DNA of 64,000 bases. Origin: Pseudophaeobacter flagellatus. Its GTDB lineage: Bacteria; Pseudomonadota; Alphaproteobacteria; Rhodobacterales; Rhodobacteraceae. Within the stretch, counting starts at the first letter, position 1. Every line of letters begins with the position of its first letter. This document shows, one piece after another, positions 8,275 to 17,014 of this stretch. A program made the translations under genes and the position numbers. The DNA lies in assembly GCF_021228235.1 (NCBI RefSeq), contig NZ_JAJQRG010000002.1, positions 186,001-250,000 on the forward strand. Reading direction: 5' to 3'. Below the pieces are notes generated by a model that saw only the letters and a program-made list of their open reading frames with translations, ran no database searches and was not told the DNA's origin.

Positions 8275-8928
8275 ATGGAGTCGCCCTTGATTAGTCTTTT
8301 GGTTCTGGCCGGTATCGCGGTGTTTTTGATCCTGCGCCTAAGAAGCGTTTTGGGCACCCGCGACGGTTTTGAAAAACCTCCGGTGGCCCCGAAACAGAAG
8401 AGCCGCCGCCCCGATCTGGAAGTGATCGAAGGTGGTCCTGACCGCGACATCACCGATTATGTTGCAGAGGGCAGCGCCCAGGCCACCGCCCTGGCCGCGA
8501 TGAAACGTGCCGAACCCTCGTTCCAGGTGGGTGAATTTGTGCAGGGGGCCCGCAGCGCTTATGAAATGATCCTGATGGGTTTTGAGCGTGGCGAACTGGA
8601 CAGCCTGCAGGGCTTTCTGGCCGAAGATGTGTTCGACAGCTTTGTAGAGGCCGTGGCGCATCGTGAAGATCAGGGCCTGACCATTGAGGCCGAATTCATT
8701 GGCGTGCGTGAAACCGCCGTGCTGAATGCCCATTTTGATGAATCCACCCGGATGGCGGAAATCACCATGCGGTTTGTCGGCGAACTGACATCAGTGGTGC
8801 GCAACAGCGCGGGCGAGATCATCGAAGGCGATGCCAATGCGGTCAAGCGGCAGAAAGACTCCTGGGTCTTTGCCCGCAGAATGGGTGTAGATGATCCAAA
8901 CTGGCAGCTGATCGCCACGGACGGGTGA
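8275..8928 (+). CDS. Tim44/TimA-like domain membrane-anchored protein
   Basis: The 217-residue protein has one N-terminal membrane helix (LISLLVLAGIAVFLILRL) and a C-terminal Tim44-like domain (about 75-217, with GARSAYEMILMGFERGELDSL and a closing SWVFARRMG stretch). Tim44 links Hsp70 to protein import in mitochondria. Bacterial TimA-type homologues are inner-membrane proteins of uncertain role. It is divergent from fxsA across 115 bp that must hold both promoters. It overlaps mltA by four bases (GTGA), so the two are probably co-translated. Confidence 0.85.
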   Translation: MESPLISLLVLAGIAVFLILRLRSVLGTRDGFEKPPVAPKQKSRRPDLEVIEGGPDRDITDYVAEGSAQATALAAMKRAEPSFQVGEFVQGARSAYEMILMGFERGELDSLQGFLAEDVFDSFVEAVAHREDQGLTIEAEFIGVRETAVLNAHFDESTRMAEITMRFVGELTSVVRNSAGEIIEGDANAVKRQKDSWVFARRMGVDDPNWQLIATDG

Positions 8929-10037
8929 GTGCAGTGCTCCGGGATTTTTTCCGGGCAAAGGCACAGGCCGCCGCGCAGGCCGCCATTATGGCGGCCTCAA
9001 TCCTGGGGGCTGTGGTGACAGCATCGGGCGCGGCTGCCGAGGTCAGCTATACGATGTTGGATTTCTCTCAGCTCGACGGCTGGGAGAAAGATAATCACGC
9101 TTCCGCGCTAAAGGTATTTCTGGAAACCTGCCCCGATCTGAAAGATCAGGACTGGCATAATCTCTGCGCCCTAGCTCAGTCGCAGGCCCCAATATTGGCG
9201 CAGCCAGAGGGCATCTTGGCTGCCCGCAGGTTTTTTGAACTCTTCTTTCGTCCGGTGCTGATCGCAGACGGCGCCCCTGCCCTGTTTACCGGCTATTTCG
9301 AACCAGAGCTGGAGGGATCGCGCTATCGCACCGCCCGCTATCGCTATCCGGTTTATAAGATGCCGCCAGAGGCCGGTCTCAACAGTCCCTGGCTGTCGCG
9401 TCGCGATATCTTGACCGGTGATGCAATGCAGGGGCGCGGGCTTGAAATTGCCTGGGTGGATGACCCGGTAGAACTGTTTTTTCTGCAAATTCAAGGCTCT
9501 GGCCGCATCAAGCTCAACGGTGGTGGCATCCTTCGGGTTGGCTATGGCGGCGCCAATGGTCATCCATATCGCTCTATCGGTATGGAAATGGTACGGCGCG
9601 GCATCTACAAGGCGCATCAGGTCAGCGCCCAAGTGATCAAATCCTGGGTGCGGCGTAATCCGGTTGATGGCGCCGAGCTCCTGTTGCACAACCCGTCTTA
9701 TGTGTTCTTTCGTGAAATCCGCAAAATCCGCCCGTCAAAAGGGCCGCTTGGTGCTATGAACAGGTCGATTACGACGCTGCGCAGCCTGGCGGTGGATCCC
9801 AAATATACGCCACTTGGGGCGCCGGTCTGGCTTGAAAAGGACGGCGAAACCCAGATGCGCCGCCTGATGATCGCACAGGATACTGGCTCTGCCATCAAGG
9901 GTGCCCAGCGTGGAGATATCTTTTATGGCACCGGCGACAGCGCCGGACAGGCAGCCGGGCGTCTGCGGGACCCTGGACGCATGGTGGTTCTTCTGCCTAT
10001 TCAACGTGGCTTTGCGCTTGTGCCGGATGGTTTCTGA
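8925..10037 (+). CDS. mltA: membrane-bound lytic murein transglycosylase A (MltA)
   Basis: MltA cleaves peptidoglycan glycan strands to 1,6-anhydro muropeptides. The 370-residue protein begins with a hydrophobic export signal ending near SGAAAEV (about 35-40). An MltA domain follows (TGYFEPELEGSR to QIQGSGRI), then a C-terminal 3D domain with QDTGSAIKG and GDIFYG, whose aspartates (D319, D331) fit the catalytic region. No lipobox cysteine is evident, so it may be soluble or anchored by the signal helix. The start is a GTG overlapping the preceding stop by four bases. Confidence 0.92.
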   Translation: MSAVLRDFFRAKAQAAAQAAIMAASILGAVVTASGAAAEVSYTMLDFSQLDGWEKDNHASALKVFLETCPDLKDQDWHNLCALAQSQAPILAQPEGILAARRFFELFFRPVLIADGAPALFTGYFEPELEGSRYRTARYRYPVYKMPPEAGLNSPWLSRRDILTGDAMQGRGLEIAWVDDPVELFFLQIQGSGRIKLNGGGILRVGYGGANGHPYRSIGMEMVRRGIYKAHQVSAQVIKSWVRRNPVDGAELLLHNPSYVFFREIRKIRPSKGPLGAMNRSITTLRSLAVDPKYTPLGAPVWLEKDGETQMRRLMIAQDTGSAIKGAQRGDIFYGTGDSAGQAAGRLRDPGRMVVLLPIQRGFALVPDGF

Positions 10038-10636
10038 TGAGCCGCCGCAAATTGACATCCGAAGAGATCACGCTTTGGCATCAGGTGGTTGAACATACCG
10101 AACGGCTGCATCCCGGCAGCCATTCGACGCCGCCTGCCCTGCCGCTGCCCAAGCCAAAGCCGACAAAGCAGCCAGAGCCCCGGTCGGAAAACCTGCTGGA
10201 GGCCTTTGAACTGGGCAGCCGCGCCAAACCCAAAGCGGCGCGCCATGATCTGAAGCCCAGCCCGGCAAAGGCCCTGTCCGCGCAGTCAGTGCAGATGGAT
10301 GAAAAGGCCTTTCGTCGAATGAAACGGGGCAAGCTGCGCCCCGAAGGCAAGCTAGACCTGCATGGCATGCGGGTTGACAGCGCCCATCCCGCGCTTACCC
10401 GGTTTATCCTATCGGCGCAGGCCTCGGGGAAGCGGCTGGTGCTGGTAGTGACGGGCAAGGGCAAAGACCGGGATGAGCCAGGCCCAATCCCGGTGCCACG
10501 CGGGGTACTGCGCCATCACGTGCCACAATGGCTGGCGCTGCCACCCTTGGCGCAGGCGGTGCTGCAGGTTAGCCAATCTCATATCAGCCATGGCGGCTCC
10601 GGTGCCTATTACGTCTATCTGCGGCGCAACCGCTAA
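10037..10636 (+). CDS. Smr domain protein
   Basis: The 199-residue protein has a low-complexity basic and proline-rich N-terminal half (about 1-105). The C-terminal half is an Smr domain: LDLHGMRVDSA at the start, VTGKGKD in the middle, SHGGSGAYYVYLRR at the end. Smr domains are nucleic-acid nickases or ribosome-rescue endonucleases in characterised members; the stand-alone alphaproteobacterial form is not well studied. Its start shares one base with the mltA stop (TGATG), so it is the third gene of the tim44-mltA-smr operon. Confidence 0.9.
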   Translation: MSRRKLTSEEITLWHQVVEHTERLHPGSHSTPPALPLPKPKPTKQPEPRSENLLEAFELGSRAKPKAARHDLKPSPAKALSAQSVQMDEKAFRRMKRGKLRPEGKLDLHGMRVDSAHPALTRFILSAQASGKRLVLVVTGKGKDRDEPGPIPVPRGVLRHHVPQWLALPPLAQAVLQVSQSHISHGGSGAYYVYLRRNR

Positions 10637-10735
10637 TGTTGTCGCGTTCATTTTCAGGCAGGCGACAAGCGCAACCCATTTGATTTCGCAAGTTTTAGAG
10701 GTTGAGAACCCGTAGCTGCCTTTGCGCAACATGCG

Positions 10736-11860
10736 CTAGCGGGTTCCCCCTGTCAGCGTTAGCACCGCAGCTTGACCTTCCCGGCGGGTTATCAGGGCAG
10801 TTTGCGGCAGTGCGGCCCCGATGCCGATAACGCGCGGATTGACCGAAAAGGCATCATGCGTTGCCTTTGCCTGATTGAGAAGCGACAGCAACGCCGGAGA
10901 GGTCGCAGTCACAAAATGGCTGGAGTCGGCATTCTTGTCAAAGGCTGTTGTATCGATGACTTCGATGGGCAAGTCAGCCACCTGATCGGTTGAACTCAGA
11001 TTGCCCAAACGTTCACGGCTATAGGTGCCACGCAGCCGCTGAGACAGGCTGAGGATGGTATCTTTGCGCGACACAAAGACCAAAAACGGCTGCGGTACCC
11101 GCTCCATACGACGCATCTGGCTGTGAAATACATCAAGATCCAGGTCCGGCGACATCAGCACCACGCCGGCCAGGTTTTCGTCAGACCAGTTTGGCGTCTT
11201 GATCTCGATCTGCCGCAAGACCTCCATCGTGAGCACCGTGCCCATGGAATGGGCCGCCAGAACGATGCGCCCGGCCCCGGCCTTTCTAAGGTGGCGCAGC
11301 AGGTCTTCCAATCCGTCACGGGCAAACATGACGCTGTCGCCATCATAGGCATAGCCCAGCGGACTGCCGAGGCTGGGCCAGGAATAGATTACCGTCGCGC
11401 CCGGCGTGTTCAGATCATGGGTGAGCTGGGCCGCACGAAAGGCTGTTTCGGTCTGGGTGGAATTGAAACCATGCACAAAGACCAGAACATCGCGTTCATT
11501 GGGGGAATAGCGGTTCAGCTGCTCATTCAGCCGACGATCAAAGGCCGCTCTGTTTTCAAACTGATGACGTGCTGCCAGGGTAAATTTATTCTGGGGGTCC
11601 GGGTCGCCATAGCCAAATTCCAGCTGTCCTGGCGTATGGTTTGGCGGAATAGACACAGTGAGTTCGAGCAGGCTGTTTTTGTCACTACGCTCTGGCCCAA
11701 AAGAGCCATCGGGTAATTCTGTCCGGTTGGTGGCAACAAAGATTGTCTTTGGTGTGCCCACCTGCAGGGCCTGTGGGGTCACCGGAGACAGGCTGCGGTC
11801 GGTGCAGCCAATCAGTACCAGAGACAGGCCAAAAGCAGCCGCCAAACGAAGAAAGACCAT
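10736..11860 (-). CDS. alpha/beta hydrolase lipoprotein (DUF900 family)
   Basis: The 374-residue protein has a lipoprotein signal with lipobox LIGC (C19) and a single alpha/beta hydrolase domain of the DUF900/COG4782 type. Visible motifs are the oxyanion-region VHGFNST (129-135), YSWPSLG, and the nucleophile elbow AHSMG with S205. The C-terminal third continues to an SSHF segment that could provide the catalytic histidine. It would be anchored in the periplasm or outer membrane. The substrate is unknown. It is convergent with the smr gene and follows hslU across a 111-bp gap containing an unusual hairpin. Confidence 0.88.
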   Translation of the reverse strand: MVFLRLAAAFGLSLVLIGCTDRSLSPVTPQALQVGTPKTIFVATNRTELPDGSFGPERSDKNSLLELTVSIPPNHTPGQLEFGYGDPDPQNKFTLAARHQFENRAAFDRRLNEQLNRYSPNERDVLVFVHGFNSTQTETAFRAAQLTHDLNTPGATVIYSWPSLGSPLGYAYDGDSVMFARDGLEDLLRHLRKAGAGRIVLAAHSMGTVLTMEVLRQIEIKTPNWSDENLAGVVLMSPDLDLDVFHSQMRRMERVPQPFLVFVSRKDTILSLSQRLRGTYSRERLGNLSSTDQVADLPIEVIDTTAFDKNADSSHFVTATSPALLSLLNQAKATHDAFSVNPRVIGIGAALPQTALITRREGQAAVLTLTGGTR

Positions 11861-11895
11861 GCTGAACCCTTATTGAACCCGACCTGGCCAATCTG

Positions 11896-11958
11896 ACCTA
11901 GGCTATTGCCTGACCATAGGTTAGCAAGCCTATGGTCAGATTTGAACCTACGCTATTG
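11896..11958. repeat. perfect inverted repeat bracketed by imperfect direct repeats
   Basis: An 11-bp perfect inverted repeat, CTGACCATAGG (11910-11920) with its complement (11929-11939), has an eight-base loop. It is framed by two 13-mers differing at one base, ACCTAGGCTATTG (11896-11908) and ACCTACGCTATTG (11946-11958). Neither strand has a proper T-run after the stem. It lies between the hslU stop and the hydrolase start. Confidence 0.6.
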
Positions 11959-11971
11959 GTGCTGAAACTGC

Positions 11972-13285
11972 CTAGAGCACATAGCGGCTAAGATCGCTTT
12001 TGCTCGCCAGCTCGCCCAGGTGTTTGCTGACAAACTGTGCGTCGACGGTGATCTGCTCGCCGCCGCGATCCGGCGCGCTGAAAGAGAGTTCCTCGAACAC
12101 CCGTTCAATTACCGTATAGAGCCGCCGCGCACCGATGTTTTCCACCGCGTGGTTGACCTCTGCGGCGATCTTGGCCAGCGCGGCAATACCGTCATCGGTA
12201 AAGGTGACCTCGACCTCTTCAGTGCTCATCAGGGCAGTGTATTGCAGCGTCAGCGCATTGTCGGTTTCGGTCAGGATGCGGATGAAATCATTCTCGCTCA
12301 GGGCGCGCAGATTAACACGGATCGGCAGGCGGCCCTGCAATTCGGGCAACAGATCCGACGGTTTCGCGATATGAAAGGCACCAGAGGCAATGAACAGGAT
12401 ATGGTCGGTTTTGATTGGCCCATATTTGGTGCTGACGGTGGTGCCTTCGATCAGCGGCAACAGATCGCGCTGCACCCCTTCGCGGCTGACATCGCCGCCG
12501 CGCGCATCAGAGCGGGCGCAGACCTTGTCGATTTCATCCAGAAAGACGATGCCGTTCTGCTCAACAGACTCAACCGCGGTACGGGTGACAATTTCGTCAT
12601 CCAGCAATTTGTCGGCCTCGTCACTGATCAGCACCTCGTAGCTTTCGGCGACAGTCATCTTTTTGCGTATCGTGCGCCCACCCATGGCCTTGCCAAAGAT
12701 ATCGCCGAGGTTGAGCATCCCCATATTGCCGCCGCCGGGCTGGCCGGGGACATCAAACATGTTACCCATGGGGTTGGATGTATCTGCCACGTCCAATTCG
12801 ATCAGCGCATCGTCCAGCAGACCGGATTTCAGCTTTTTGCGGAAAACTTCGCGGGTGGTTTCGCGGGCGTCTTCGCCGGCCAGGGCGGTGATCACCCGGT
12901 CTTCTGCGGCTTGATTGGCCTTGGCCTTGACGTCTTCGCGCATGAATTCACGGGTCTGCACAATTGCGCTGTCAACCAGATCGCGGATGATTTGTTCCAC
13001 ATCGCGCCCGACATAGCCGACCTCGGTGAATTTGGTGGCTTCGACCTTGATAAAGGGCGCACGCGCCAGTTTGGCCAACCGCCGCGAGATTTCGGTTTTG
13101 CCAACGCCAGTGGGCCCGATCATCAGAATATTCTTGGGGTAGACCTCGTCGCGCAGATCATCGGACAGCTGCTTGCGGCGCCAGCGGTTGCGCAGGGCAA
13201 CGGCGACGGCGCGCTTTGCATCGTTCTGGCCGATGATAAAGCGGTCGAGTTCAGAAACGATTTCACGGGGGGTCAGATCAGTCAT
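11972..13285 (-). CDS. hslU: ATP-dependent protease ATPase subunit HslU
   Basis: HslU is the AAA+ unfoldase that feeds substrates into HslV. The 437-residue protein has the N-terminal [17 protein letters not shown], Walker A GPTGVGKT (57-64), the pore motif GYVGRD, an intermediate I-domain, Walker [10 protein letters not shown] and a C-terminal LSRYVL tail of the type that docks into HslV. I start at ATG 13285, which gives the canonical N-terminus. A membrane-protein gene lies between it and hslV. Confidence 0.97.
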   Translation of the reverse strand: MTDLTPREIVSELDRFIIGQNDAKRAVAVALRNRWRRKQLSDDLRDEVYPKNILMIGPTGVGKTEISRRLAKLARAPFIKVEATKFTEVGYVGRDVEQIIRDLVDSAIVQTREFMREDVKAKANQAAEDRVITALAGEDARETTREVFRKKLKSGLLDDALIELDVADTSNPMGNMFDVPGQPGGGNMGMLNLGDIFGKAMGGRTIRKKMTVAESYEVLISDEADKLLDDEIVTRTAVESVEQNGIVFLDEIDKVCARSDARGGDVSREGVQRDLLPLIEGTTVSTKYGPIKTDHILFIASGAFHIAKPSDLLPELQGRLPIRVNLRALSENDFIRILTETDNALTLQYTALMSTEEVEVTFTDDGIAALAKIAAEVNHAVENIGARRLYTVIERVFEELSFSAPDRGGEQITVDAQFVSKHLGELASKSDLSRYVL

Positions 13286-13298
13286 GGCAGGTCTCGTT

Positions 13299-14369
13299 TC
13301 AGTGTGATGGAGGAAGCCGGTGCAGCGGCAGCACACCAGCCAATGGAGAGAGCAGGACAGCCCGGATCGGCGCCCAGAAGGCACCCAGGATCACCAGGAC
13401 AAGGCCAAGCAACAGGATGGTTACCGCAGCACCTTCGCCGTCAAAGACAGTGCTGGCCAGTGTGACGCTATAGCCGATGGCGGCAATCAGAAAGGACCGG
13501 CGGTCAATGATGATGGCCACCAGGGCAAACCCAAAGAGCACCGCCATCAGTGTTAGCTGCCCCTGGGTTGTGCCGTCCTGCAACAGGTTGAGAGCAATGG
13601 TATTCACCAGGGCCGGCGCGGCCACCACATGCAGCCAAAATCCCTGCGCCGAGCGGCGGGTCACCCGATGCGGATCGCTAAGGTCAAACATCATGGCGAC
13701 GCCAAACACCGCAAGCCCCACCAAAAGTGTCACCCAGGCAAAGGGGCCAGAGGCGGAAAACAGGAAGAAATCACTGATGCCAGCCGGGCTGCCGGCCTGT
13801 TCGGCGGCGACCATCAGGGCAAAGGCAAAAATCCCCAGCGCGATCAGTGCCATGGCAAAGGGCACGCGAAAGCGCAGCCAGAACAGCGTCATGGCCAGGG
13901 TGGTCAGCGCCATGGGCAGCGGCAGGCTGGAATAATCGTTCTGCGCCACCATGAAGGGTTCCGAAAAAAAGGCAGTGATGCCGACACCGGCATTGCCAGC
14001 CCATAGCAGCGACAGCGCAACTGCTGGGGCGACCATGCGGCGGCGGCGAATGAAGTATTCGGCAAATCCCCACAGGACCACTGCGCCCAGAGCCGAGGAG
14101 TAGATGGTCTTGTCAACATAGCCACCCAGGCTGCCTGCGATATAGGCAGCTGTCACCGCCGCCCAGCCCGAGGCCAGGATCAGCATGCCAATGACGATGA
14201 AGATCTCGTTGAAGCCTCTGAACAGTTCAAAGGGTTCATCGCCGGGGGCCAGGTTTTCGCGCGCGCCACGGCGGCTCTGGGCCATGGCCATCAAAGAGGT
14301 CGCCTGAGCTTCACTGATCAGGCCAGAGCCAACGGCTGCGCGAATGTCATTCTGGTCGATCAGGCTCAC
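13299..14369 (-). CDS. polytopic membrane protein of unknown function between hslV and hslU
   Basis: I cannot assign a function. With the chosen GTG start at 14369, one base after the hslV stop and preceded by GGAG, the product is 356 residues. After a cytoplasmic-looking segment with [18 protein letters not shown], about ten hydrophobic helices follow (for example [24 protein letters not shown] and the last pair around [17 protein letters not shown]). Between helix pairs are short basic loops such as IRRRRM. Co-transcription with HslVU is almost certain from spacing (1 bp and 13 bp), which suggests a link to envelope proteostasis, but this is inference only. Confidence 0.8.
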   Translation of the reverse strand: MSLIDQNDIRAAVGSGLISEAQATSLMAMAQSRRGARENLAPGDEPFELFRGFNEIFIVIGMLILASGWAAVTAAYIAGSLGGYVDKTIYSSALGAVVLWGFAEYFIRRRRMVAPAVALSLLWAGNAGVGITAFFSEPFMVAQNDYSSLPLPMALTTLAMTLFWLRFRVPFAMALIALGIFAFALMVAAEQAGSPAGISDFFLFSASGPFAWVTLLVGLAVFGVAMMFDLSDPHRVTRRSAQGFWLHVVAAPALVNTIALNLLQDGTTQGQLTLMAVLFGFALVAIIIDRRSFLIAAIGYSVTLASTVFDGEGAAVTILLLGLVLVILGAFWAPIRAVLLSPLAGVLPLHRLPPSH

Positions 14370-14370
14370 T

Positions 14371-14961
14371 TCAGTGCTCCGACTTGCTGTTTGGATCGCT
14401 ACCATCGGCAGCGATGGCTTCGACCGTCAGGCGCCCATTGGTATAGACGCAAATATCGGCGGCAATTGCCATCGACTCGCGCGCCACTTCCTCGGCAGTG
14501 CGATCACTGTCAATCATGCCACGCGCCGCTGCGAGCGCAAAGTTGCCGCCCGATCCGATCGCCGCCACGTTATGTTCCGGTTCCAGCACATCACCGGCAC
14601 CGGTGATCACCAAAAGCTCGGTTCCGTCGGTGACGATCAGCATCGCCTCTAGTTTTTGCAGATATTTGTCGGTGCGCCAGTCCTTGGCCAGTTCAACACT
14701 GGCGCGGGCCAGTTGGCCGGGGGTGGCTTCCAGCTTGGCTTCCAGGCGTTCCAGCAGGGTAAAGGCATCGGCGGTTGAACCAGCAAAGCCGACAACCACG
14801 TCAAACCCGCCGGGGGACAGGCGGCGCACCTTGCGGGCGGTGCCCTTGATCACGGTTTGCCCCAGTGAAACCTGTCCATCGCCGGCGATGACGACCTGGC
14901 CGCCCTTCTTGACCCCGATGATGGTGGTTCCGTGCCAGCCGGGGAATTGATCCTCTGCCAT
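14371..14961 (-). CDS. hslV: ATP-dependent protease proteolytic subunit HslV
   Basis: HslV is the dodecameric threonine protease of the HslVU complex. The 196-residue protein has the sequence [24 protein letters not shown], with the active-site threonine at T12. An 11-residue extension (starting MAEDQF) precedes it and must be removed to expose the threonine; such a pro-sequence is seen in alphaproteobacterial HslV. The lysine in TARKVRRL and the [20 protein letters not shown] stretch are conserved. Confidence 0.96.
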   Translation of the reverse strand: MAEDQFPGWHGTTIIGVKKGGQVVIAGDGQVSLGQTVIKGTARKVRRLSPGGFDVVVGFAGSTADAFTLLERLEAKLEATPGQLARASVELAKDWRTDKYLQKLEAMLIVTDGTELLVITGAGDVLEPEHNVAAIGSGGNFALAAARGMIDSDRTAEEVARESMAIAADICVYTNGRLTVEAIAADGSDPNSKSEH

Positions 14962-15186
14962 TTATGCCTCCAGTTTTGTTGCCCCCTATATGGAAGCATC
15001 GCCAGCGCTGTACAAGGCTCGGCTGCTGCTGCGGAATTGAGGGGCGTTAATATGCTGCTTACTTGCTATGCATCCAGCGCATTTCAGGACTGTTTAATAG
15101 GCAATTGTGAGACTCACATTGCTCTCCTACATGGAGGTCACAGACATACACTGTGCTCAACACTCTTCACTTTAAGGACTCGTGCA

Positions 15187-15378
15187 ATGACGACCGCAAA
15201 CCTCCATGCGCCGCTGGGCGCAGTCTCCGTTCTTCGCCTGGTAGACTTCATCTTCAACGCCAAAGAAAACCTGGTTGAGTGGAACGAATCCCGCCAGACC
15301 CGCAAGGCGCTGTCGCAGCTTTCCGCTGCTCAGCTGGAAGATATTGGCCTCACCGCCGAAGAGATCGCCAAACTGTAA
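15187..15378 (+). CDS. DUF1127 small basic protein
   Basis: The 63-residue protein has a C-terminal DUF1127 motif (RQTRKALSQLSAAQLEDIGLT, about 36-56). Some DUF1127 proteins in Rhodobacter act as RNA chaperones in stress responses; here that is only an analogy. ATG 15187 is preceded by AAGGA at 15174-15178. The 225-bp gap upstream holds no other gene I can support and probably contains the promoter. The gene is followed closely by a strong terminator, so it is likely a single-gene transcript. Confidence 0.8.
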   Translation: MTTANLHAPLGAVSVLRLVDFIFNAKENLVEWNESRQTRKALSQLSAAQLEDIGLTAEEIAKL

Positions 15379-15419
15379 CAACAGTCTGGTCTGGGCGCTG
15401 CCGCGCCAGAGATAGGATG

Positions 15420-15443
15420 AGCCGCTCCCATTTCGGGGCGGCT
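15420..15443 (+). terminator. terminator after the DUF1127 gene
   Basis: A 9-bp stem (15420-15428 with 15435-15443, one G-T pair) with loop CATTTC is followed by TTGTCTTTT. It ends the DUF1127 transcript and faces the convergent Lin0512 gene pair. Confidence 0.85.
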
Positions 15444-15464
15444 TTGTCTTTTGGCTCACCCACT

Positions 15465-15842
15465 TCAGGAACTGAGCTTGTAATGCGGTGCCAGATCCGG
15501 CATCCAGGCTTCGATTGCGGCAGTGGCGATGACATGCGGGCTGCCAGATCCGGCATCGGCCACATCCAATCCGCCTTTGACCGCCCGCACCGATGCACAG
15601 CCGCGCGGCAGATCCCGCGCCACCAGATCGCAATCGACCAGTTCTGGCTGTTGTACCGCGATGGTGACAGCGACCCGCATCTTGCTGTGATCGACACCCA
15701 GCTTGGCAAACAACGTGATCGAGGAATGATGCAGGGCGTCCTGCACCGCGCGCCGCGCCGCCTTGGTATAATCCTGACCGTAGAGATCGTTGCCAGTGCC
15801 CATTTCCAGGATGATGCGTTTTTCGCCCATTTTTTGTTCCAT
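15465..15842 (-). CDS. Lin0512 family protein, second copy
   Basis: The 125-residue protein resembles the Lin0512/TIGR02058 family of unknown function. It aligns along its length with the protein encoded directly upstream: LEMGTGNDLYGQDYTKAA against VEFGMGTSLRREDYTEAA, DALHHSS against DALWHNS, and a shared GGLDV near the C-terminus. The gene's ATG shares a base with the upstream stop (TGATG), so the two are coupled. The product ends PHYKLSS, with no export signal or membrane segment. A heteromeric complex of the two paralogues is plausible but unproven. Confidence 0.78.
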   Translation of the reverse strand: MEQKMGEKRIILEMGTGNDLYGQDYTKAARRAVQDALHHSSITLFAKLGVDHSKMRVAVTIAVQQPELVDCDLVARDLPRGCASVRAVKGGLDVADAGSGSPHVIATAAIEAWMPDLAPHYKLSS

Positions 15843-16189
15843 CAGATGGATTCCATATCAAAAGAGACACTTACCGCAGCATTGGCAATCACCGTGCGCC
15901 CTGCCCCATCGGGTTTTTCCACATCCAACCCGCCCTGGGTGACTGTGATTTCCGGCTGGCCATAGGGAAAGATCGCCTTCAGCGCGGCCAGATCGACCCG
16001 TTCAGGCCGGGCCACGCCCACCTCGGCATCAATAATCATCGCCTCTTTCGGAAAACCAAACAGCTCTGCGACACTCACAGAATTATGCCACAGCGCATCC
16101 TTGATCGCGCGTTTTGCCGCCTCGGTGTAGTCCTCGCGGCGCAGCGATGTGCCCATGCCGAATTCCACCAATACCCGTGTTTTGGCCAT
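15842..16189 (-). CDS. Lin0512 family protein, first copy
   Basis: This is the upstream member of the pair, 115 residues from ATG 16189. Earlier in-frame starts add a stretch unlike the family. It shows VEFGMGTSLRREDY (9-22), an acidic VGVARPERVDLAAL segment and TQGGLDVEKPDG. The fold is unknown to me; members are small cytosolic proteins. A 177-bp gap upstream, between this gene and DUF6500, contains no gene. Confidence 0.78.
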   Translation of the reverse strand: MAKTRVLVEFGMGTSLRREDYTEAAKRAIKDALWHNSVSVAELFGFPKEAMIIDAEVGVARPERVDLAALKAIFPYGQPEITVTQGGLDVEKPDGAGRTVIANAAVSVSFDMESI

Positions 16190-16366
16190 CTCTGCCTCCC
16201 CGTTTCTGTCCTGGCCACTCTCCGCAGCAGGCCGCAAAAGAAAACCCCATATTTTCATTTGGCCAAAAATATCCCGGGGGGTGAGGCCCGTTAGGGCCGA
16301 ATGGGGCAGCGCCCCATAGGATAGACATCTCCCCGACAAAGCAGCTTCGGGTCCGGGTCAGACAGG

Positions 16367-16585
16367 CTATGCGCCGGTTTCCAGCATGTTGCGGATTTTC
16401 ACGGCCTTTACAAAATGGTCCAATTGATGCGTTTCAATCCACCAGCGGGCCACCTGCATCAGCAGCAGGGGATCATCATTGCGGTTTTTGAAAAAGGCAT
16501 AAAACGACAGGCCAACGCCTTCGCCCTTTTTGGCGATCTTGTCGGTGCAGATGGAAATGGCTTTTTGGCGAAAATCGGGTGTCAT
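16367..16585 (-). CDS. small conserved protein resembling DUF6500
   Basis: The 72-residue cytosolic protein has no signal or membrane segment. It contains IAKKGEGVGLSFYAFF, then NDDP, and ARWWIETHQLDHFVKAVKIR, a pattern I associate with the DUF6500 family; that assignment is from memory. Function is unknown. It lies 68 bp downstream of trxA in the same direction, but a terminator hairpin between the two suggests mostly separate transcription. Confidence 0.65.
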   Translation of the reverse strand: MTPDFRQKAISICTDKIAKKGEGVGLSFYAFFKNRNDDPLLLMQVARWWIETHQLDHFVKAVKIRNMLETGA

Positions 16586-16607
16586 AAACTGTCCCTTGAA
16601 ATGAAAA

Positions 16608-16628
16608 GACGCCCCCAGCGAGGGCGCC
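16608..16628 (-). terminator. terminator after trxA
   Basis: On the minus strand, a 9-bp stem (GGCGCCCTC with GGGGGCGTC, two G-T pairs) closes a three-base loop and is followed by TTTTCATTTC. It separates trxA from the DUF6500-like gene. Confidence 0.8.
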
Positions 16629-16653
16629 TTTGAAATCCAGAGGATGGCTTGGA

Positions 16654-16974
16654 TCAGATGGAATCGTTGATCCAGCTTTGCAGCGCGGCCTTGGGGGCGG
16701 CGCCGGCGCGGTTGGATACAACCTCACCGTCCTTGAAGATGAACAGTGCCGGAATGCCACGCACGCCCATGGCGGCGGCGGCATTTGGGTTGCTGTCGAC
16801 ATCAACCTTGGCAATCTTCAGCTTGTCGCCATATTCTGCAGCCAGTTCTTCCAGCGCGGGGCCGATCTGTTTGCAGGGACCGCACCATTCGGCCCAAAAA
16901 TCGACCACAACGGGGACAGAGGAGTTCTTGACTTCGGCGTCAAATGTTTCGTCGGTGACGGCTACGGTGGACAT
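16654..16974 (-). CDS. trxA: thioredoxin TrxA
   Basis: Thioredoxin is the general cytosolic disulfide reductant. The 106-residue protein has the WCGPC active site (residues 30-34) in [10 protein letters not shown], then the cis-proline segment RGIPALFIF and the GAAPKAAL helix. It lies 40 bp downstream of addA in the same direction. trxA after addBA is a recurrent alphaproteobacterial arrangement. Confidence 0.97.
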   Translation of the reverse strand: MSTVAVTDETFDAEVKNSSVPVVVDFWAEWCGPCKQIGPALEELAAEYGDKLKIAKVDVDSNPNAAAAMGVRGIPALFIFKDGEVVSNRAGAAPKAALQSWINDSI

Positions 16975-17014
16975 TGAAATGTCTCCTGAGATCTATGGCA
17001 ACTGAAATTGGAAC

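Noticed and set aside
10706-10746. GAACCCG/CGGGTTC inverted repeat as a terminator between smr and the hydrolase gene
   Set aside because: The loop is long, there is no U-tract on either strand and it overlaps the end of the hydrolase gene.
12020-13465. 481-codon open frame opposite hslU
   Set aside because: It is antisense to a highly conserved gene, has no family resemblance and is explained by the codon bias of the real gene.
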